Part shown: one piece after another, positions 59,998-64,000 of the stretch | How the letters are laid out: every line of letters begins with the position of its first letter | How positions within the stretch are numbered: the first letter of the stretch is position 1 | Origin: Virgibacillus salexigens | Lineage (GTDB): Bacteria; Bacillota; Bacilli; Bacillales; Amphibacillaceae | Assembly: GCF_014905415.1 (NCBI RefSeq) | Contig: NZ_BNEO01000002.1 | Location: 1,054,001-1,118,000 of the forward strand | Direction: 5' to 3' | DNA length: 64,000 bases | Notes under the pieces: model-generated | What the model was told of the DNA's origin: nothing | The model's database searches: none | The model's input: only the letters and a program-made list of their open reading frames with translations | Program-made: the position numbers and the translations under genes

Positions 59998-62900
59998 TTA
60001 ATTCACTTGTAATTGGAATAGTTTCTGCAATAGAACATCGCCAATTTCGGTTAATGGTTCAGGCTGACACATATCTTTATGACGACAATGAATATCATGC
60101 ACTTCGATATTTCCATTAATATATGGAGTCCATGTATTTGGTGAAATCTCATCAAACCACTCTGGTATAATCGTGGAACGGAAAAACAAGACGTCACCTG
60201 AAAATGCTTTCGGCTTGTATTCACTTAAAATACGTACTGAATTTCCATAAGTCTCTTTTAAATTTAAAATCGTTTGATCACTAAGGCTTGCTAGTGCACT
60301 GCCATTATTACGTAATATGTTAAGTGCATTCTCAAAATTCAATGGTTCATTGCCAAGACTTTCAGGATCAAATCCACCTAATGCCAGCAGAGCGACAAGT
60401 GACTCTTCATCATCTGGTGTATTCTTTATAGGAAGAAAATGACTCGGATAAGCATCTAGCATGGCAACCAATGATACAGTGTCTCCTAATTCTTGTAATT
60501 GCGTAGCCATTGCATGTATAACATTTCCACCTAAAGACCAGCCAACAAGCTGATAAGGTCCCTCTGGTTGTACTTGCTTTATCTGTTGTATATATTCACT
60601 AGCCATGGCATCTATTGATGAAGGTAAGTGACTAGAATCCGCAATCCCCCTGGCTTGTATACCATATATCGGAAAATCTTTTCCTAAACTATTTAATAAT
60701 CCTGCATAACACCAACTTAATCCTCCAGCAGGATGAACACAGAAGAGTGGTGGCTGATTCCCGCTTTCTCTTAATGGTAGTAGTACATCTAAGGCATGAT
60801 GGTCGCTCTCTTCTGAAAGTTGGTCTGCAAGACCCGCTACAGAAGGAGCAGCAAACAATGTACCAATATTCAAGTCTACTCCGAGTACTTGCTTTATCCG
60901 CGTCATTAATTGAACAGCCAGTAAGGAGTGACCTCCCAGATCAAAGAATCCATCATCAATACCAACTTGTGGCAAATCAAGAATTTCTGCAAATAAAGCA
61001 CAAAGAATTTCTTCTTGTGGCGTTCTTGGGATACGATAAGCATTACTCATACCATATTCAGGGACTGGTAATACTTTCTTATCTAATTTTCCATTAGGAG
61101 TTAATGGGAGGGTTTCCATCATTACATAAGCAGATGGAACCATATACTCAGGAAGATGTTTCGCAGCGAACGCTCTCCAATTATCTTCCTCTGTTTCCAT
61201 GTCATACTTACAAGTGCAATAGGCTACAAGTCGTTCGTCACCTGGTTGATCTTCACGTACCATTACCACGACATCATCAATATCAGGATGTTTAGCTAAC
61301 ACTGCTTCGATTTCACCTAATTCAATGCGAAATCCCCTTAATTTAACTTGATGATCGGCACGACCAATATAATCTAAGGAACCATCATGCTTCCAGCAGG
61401 CAAGATCGCCAGTACGATACATTCGACTACCACTAGTTCCATACGGATTAGCTATAAAACGATCGGCAGTTAAATCCGGTCTATTTAGATAACCTAAAGC
61501 CATTCCATCACCAGATACATACAGCTCTCCTACTGTATCTGGAGGAACAGGATTTAAATAATCATCCAATATATATACTCCTAAATCTGGAATTCCTTGA
61601 CCAATGATACTATTTGCACTTAATGAAACACTTGCCTTATCTAACTCTTTATAAGAAACATGGACGGTAGTTTCCGTAATTCCATACATATTAATTAACT
61701 GTGGATAATGTTGCTCATGTCTCTCATACCATTCTTCTAATCGATTTAAATCTAATGCTTCACCGCCAAAAATGACATATCGTAGATTTAGATTTACCCC
61801 ACCCAAATGACGATCTGCTTGGATAAGTTGATAGAATGCAGAAGGCGTTTGATTAAGAACTGTAACTTTTTCATCTACCAAAAGATTCAAGAACGCTTCC
61901 GGCGAGCGACTGATCTCATGTGGGACAATGACTAACTTCCCACCATATAACAGGGCACCCCACATTTCCCAAACAGAAAAATCAAATGCATAGGAATGGA
62001 ATAACGTCCATACATCTTCAGCATGAAAATGGAACCAATGATCCGTCGCTCCAAATAATCGAACGACATTCTGATGTGGAACAACCACACCTTTTGGATT
62101 CCCAGTCGATCCAGAAGTATAGATAACATAAGCTGGATGATAAGGAGAAAGTGAACCATTACGATCTCTATTTGTCGGATTTGATGTTTTTTGTTTATGC
62201 AATTGTTGTTTCGTACTATTTTCATCTAATATAATAATTGAATGAGGATGATTATTGTTAAATTTATCTTTATGCTGTTGATCTGTAATGAGACATACAG
62301 GCTTCGTATTGTTATACATATAAGTAATTCGAGCATCTGGATAATTCGGATCAAGCGGTACATATCCTGCCCCTGCCTTTAGAATCCCGAGTAAACCAGT
62401 GATCATATCGATTGACCTAGGCATTGCTAAAGCCACAAATTGATTTGGCCCTACACCTTTTGCTATTAGTAAATGAGCAAGCCTGTTTGCTTGTTGATTG
62501 ATATCTTCATATGTTAATGAAGTATGATTATTACTTACGACAGCCTCTGCATTTGGATGATGGGCTACTTGCTTTTCAAATAAATCAGGTAATATATTTT
62601 CGGCTACTACCATTTTCTGTCTGCTCCAACCGGACAAGATCATCTCTTCCTCGTGAGAACCCAATATATTTAGCTTACCAACTGGTTGATCCATATCGAC
62701 TACTGCTGATTCTAGCAGTCTCAAAAAGCGTTGGAACATATTTTCAATCGTTTGGTGATTGAATAAATCTGTACTATATTCAACCATTCCTTTTACACCA
62801 TCTGGGTTGCCTTCCCTATTTTTAAATTCTTGAAATTCAACTGTTAAATCGAATTTCGCAGACCCTACACTCTTCACTGTTATATTACTATCTAGTTCAG

Positions 62901-63999
62901 GTAAATCCAAACCAGGGTTCGGCGTATTTTGCAGCGCGAACATAATTTGAAATAATGGATGCTTTGAACGAGATCGAATTGGATTCAATTCTTCAACTAA
63001 TCGCTCAAAAGGGACATCCTGATGTTCATAAGCATTTAAGTTTGTACGACGAACTCTTTGAAGTAACTCTCGAAAACTAGGATCACCAGAAGTATTTGTA
63101 CGTAATACGATCGTATTAATAAATAAACCAACAATATCTTCTACCGCATCATCATTCCTACCAGCAACTGGAGTACCTAAAGGAATATCTTGCCCTGCCC
63201 CAAGTCGAGTTAATAATGCCGTAAATCCAGCTTGCAATGCCATAAAAAGACTGGCACCGTTAAGTTGACTCATTTTTAATAGTTGGCGGTGTAATTCAGG
63301 AGTGATGGTAAAATAATAACTATCTCCTTTATAGGTTGACTCTACTGGACGTGGATAATCCGTTGGTAAGTCTAATTGATCTGGTAGATTCGCAAGTTCC
63401 TGTGTCCAATAGTCCAATTCATTCGCCATCAAGCTTGTCTGACCATTCTCTGATCCTAATAGCGCTTCTTGCCATAATACAAAATCTGCATATTCCAATG
63501 GCAACGCAGACCAATTTGGTTTTTCTCCCTTACTTCTTCGTTGGTAAGCTCTCTCTAGGTCCTGTACAAGTGGCCGAAGTGACCAACCATCACCAACAAT
63601 ATGATGAATCAAAAGTACAAGTACATAGTGATCCTTCTCTATTTGTAAAAGCGTTACACGAAATGGAGCTTCTTCTGATAAATTAAAACAATAGTTTATT
63701 TCTGAATGAATGACATCATCCACTTTCGTTTTATCTATTTGCCTTTGATAAATCACAGGATTAGCTTCCTTAGTACTTAAAATTAATTGAAGCGGATTTC
63801 CTTCCGTTTCTGGAAAAATAGTCCGTAATGACTGGTGTCTATCCACCACATCATAGATGGATTGTTCTAGGGCATCGATATTTAAATCACCCGTTAATTC
63901 AATAACTACTGGAATATTATAAGTTGCACTCGCTCCTTCTAATTGATAAAGGAACCATAACCTTTGCTGTGCAAAGGATAACGGTATATTTACTGGTTT
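59998..63999 (-). CDS. Non-ribosomal peptide synthetase, last module C-A-T-TE, threonine-specific (DhbF-like; start outside window)
   Basis: The visible 1333 residues have no start and run open to the window edge. Order: condensation domain (about 1-440; [12 protein letters not shown] near the edge, HHIVGDGWS catalytic at about 131), adenylation domain (about 465-990; [59 protein letters not shown]), carrier domain with [12 protein letters not shown] (about 1040-1050), and thioesterase with GWSLGG and a final His (about 1090-1333). The ten specificity positions read D-F-W-N-I-G-M-V-H-K, the known threonine code. DhbF of bacillibactin ends with such a module. A Gly module and dhbACEB genes would be to the right. 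An ABC-exported other lipopeptide cannot be excluded. Confidence 0.93.
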   Translation of the reverse strand, partial: KPVNIPLSFAQQRLWFLYQLEGASATYNIPVVIELTGDLNIDALEQSIYDVVDRHQSLRTIFPETEGNPLQLILSTKEANPVIYQRQIDKTKVDDVIHSEINYCFNLSEEAPFRVTLLQIEKDHYVLVLLIHHIVGDGWSLRPLVQDLERAYQRRSKGEKPNWSALPLEYADFVLWQEALLGSENGQTSLMANELDYWTQELANLPDQLDLPTDYPRPVESTYKGDSYYFTITPELHRQLLKMSQLNGASLFMALQAGFTALLTRLGAGQDIPLGTPVAGRNDDAVEDIVGLFINTIVLRTNTSGDPSFRELLQRVRRTNLNAYEHQDVPFERLVEELNPIRSRSKHPLFQIMFALQNTPNPGLDLPELDSNITVKSVGSAKFDLTVEFQEFKNREGNPDGVKGMVEYSTDLFNHQTIENMFQRFLRLLESAVVDMDQPVGKLNILGSHEEEMILSGWSRQKMVVAENILPDLFEKQVAHHPNAEAVVSNNHTSLTYEDINQQANRLAHLLIAKGVGPNQFVALAMPRSIDMITGLLGILKAGAGYVPLDPNYPDARITYMYNNTKPVCLITDQQHKDKFNNNHPHSIIILDENSTKQQLHKQKTSNPTNRDRNGSLSPYHPAYVIYTSGSTGNPKGVVVPHQNVVRLFGATDHWFHFHAEDVWTLFHSYAFDFSVWEMWGALLYGGKLVIVPHEISRSPEAFLNLLVDEKVTVLNQTPSAFYQLIQADRHLGGVNLNLRYVIFGGEALDLNRLEEWYERHEQHYPQLINMYGITETTVHVSYKELDKASVSLSANSIIGQGIPDLGVYILDDYLNPVPPDTVGELYVSGDGMALGYLNRPDLTADRFIANPYGTSGSRMYRTGDLACWKHDGSLDYIGRADHQVKLRGFRIELGEIEAVLAKHPDIDDVVVMVREDQPGDERLVAYCTCKYDMETEEDNWRAFAAKHLPEYMVPSAYVMMETLPLTPNGKLDKKVLPVPEYGMSNAYRIPRTPQEEILCALFAEILDLPQVGIDDGFFDLGGHSLLAVQLMTRIKQVLGVDLNIGTLFAAPSVAGLADQLSEESDHHALDVLLPLRESGNQPPLFCVHPAGGLSWCYAGLLNSLGKDFPIYGIQARGIADSSHLPSSIDAMASEYIQQIKQVQPEGPYQLVGWSLGGNVIHAMATQLQELGDTVSLVAMLDAYPSHFLPIKNTPDDEESLVALLALGGFDPESLGNEPLNFENALNILRNNGSALASLSDQTILNLKETYGNSVRILSEYKPKAFSGDVLFFRSTIIPEWFDEISPNTWTPYINGNIEVHDIHCRHKDMCQPEPLTEIGDVLLQKLFQLQVN

Positions 64000-64000
64000 T

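Noticed and set aside
60747-61097. A 116-codon plus-strand frame inside the NRPS gene (and similar ones at 63336-63686)
   Set aside because: Antisense to clear NRPS domains; repetitive Leu/Gln/His-rich products typical of shadow frames.
63847-63849. Apparent GTG start of the NRPS gene
   Set aside because: The frame stays open to the window edge and the upstream 50 residues contain the first condensation-domain motif, so this GTG is an internal Val codon.
1-64000. CRISPR array
   Set aside because: No regularly spaced direct repeats and no cas genes were seen.
1-64000. Insertion sequence with intact transposase
   Set aside because: Apart from the prophage recombinases, no transposase-like protein with a DDE or HUH motif was found.

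Overview
The window is about 53 kb of chromosome from a low-GC, endospore-forming Bacillaceae bacterium, with a prophage at its left end. The sporulation and germination genes (gerM, gerE, sspI, ytxC) and a gene order close to the B. subtilis thrS-infC-pheST-mutS2-lcfA-etfBA-trxA-uvrC-sdhCAB-gerE-racE-rph stretch support this. An Oceanobacillus/Virgibacillus/Gracilibacillus-type host is my inference; no species can be fixed from the sequence alone.

Region 1 (1 to about 11,224) is the right part of a temperate tailed phage, integrated beside the 3' end of a tRNA-Arg gene. From right to left it has the integrase, a divergent repressor / Cro-like switch with four palindromic operators, DUF771 and Rha-family regulators, a replication block (DnaD-like organiser, DnaC-like loader), small zinc proteins, a DNA methyltransferase, a dimeric dUTPase, an ArpU/RinA-like late regulator, a second tyrosine-recombinase-fold protein, and the small terminase subunit. 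The large terminase starts at the window edge, so structural genes lie further left. Two leader-strand membrane micropeptides next to a convergent promoter-plus-terminator unit look like a small RNA / peptide module. Two copies of a LexA-like box sit in front of the methyltransferase and the integrase.

Region 2 (11,225 to about 41,290) is core genome. It holds tRNA-Arg and tRNA-Gly, then ysnB-rdgB-rph, gerM, racE, ysmB, gerE, ysmA, sdhCAB, yslB, uvrC, trxA, the fatty-acid degradation genes (lcfA; fadR-fadB-etfB-etfA under a FadR box), yshE, mutS2, polX, cvpA, zapA, rnhC, pheST with a T-box leader, ysgA and sspI.

Region 3 (about 41,290 to 50,262) is accessory. It holds a four-gene ABC-2 export operon with a membrane-anchored extracellular partner, a lytic transglycosylase, an M42 aminopeptidase, and a decayed ABC-F antibiotic-resistance-type gene that keeps its attenuator-like leader.

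Region 4 (50,263 to 57,854) returns to core genes: dut, ysdB (with a SigW-like promoter), a frameshifted TVP38/VTT membrane gene, ysdA, the infC-rpmI-rplT operon with an L20-type leader, an MGMT-family gene, thrS with a T-box, and ytxC.

Region 5 (57,981 to 64,000) is the downstream end of a non-ribosomal peptide operon on the minus strand: an NRPS with a final C-A-T-TE module whose ten specificity residues read as the threonine code, an MbtH-like protein, an Sfp-type phosphopantetheinyl transferase, and a DAHP synthase with a shortened chorismate-mutase domain. Together they suggest a catecholate (bacillibactin-like) siderophore pathway: extra DAHP feeds chorismate to dihydroxybenzoate, Sfp primes the carrier domains, and MbtH supports adenylation. 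The dhbACEB-type genes that would prove this are outside the window.
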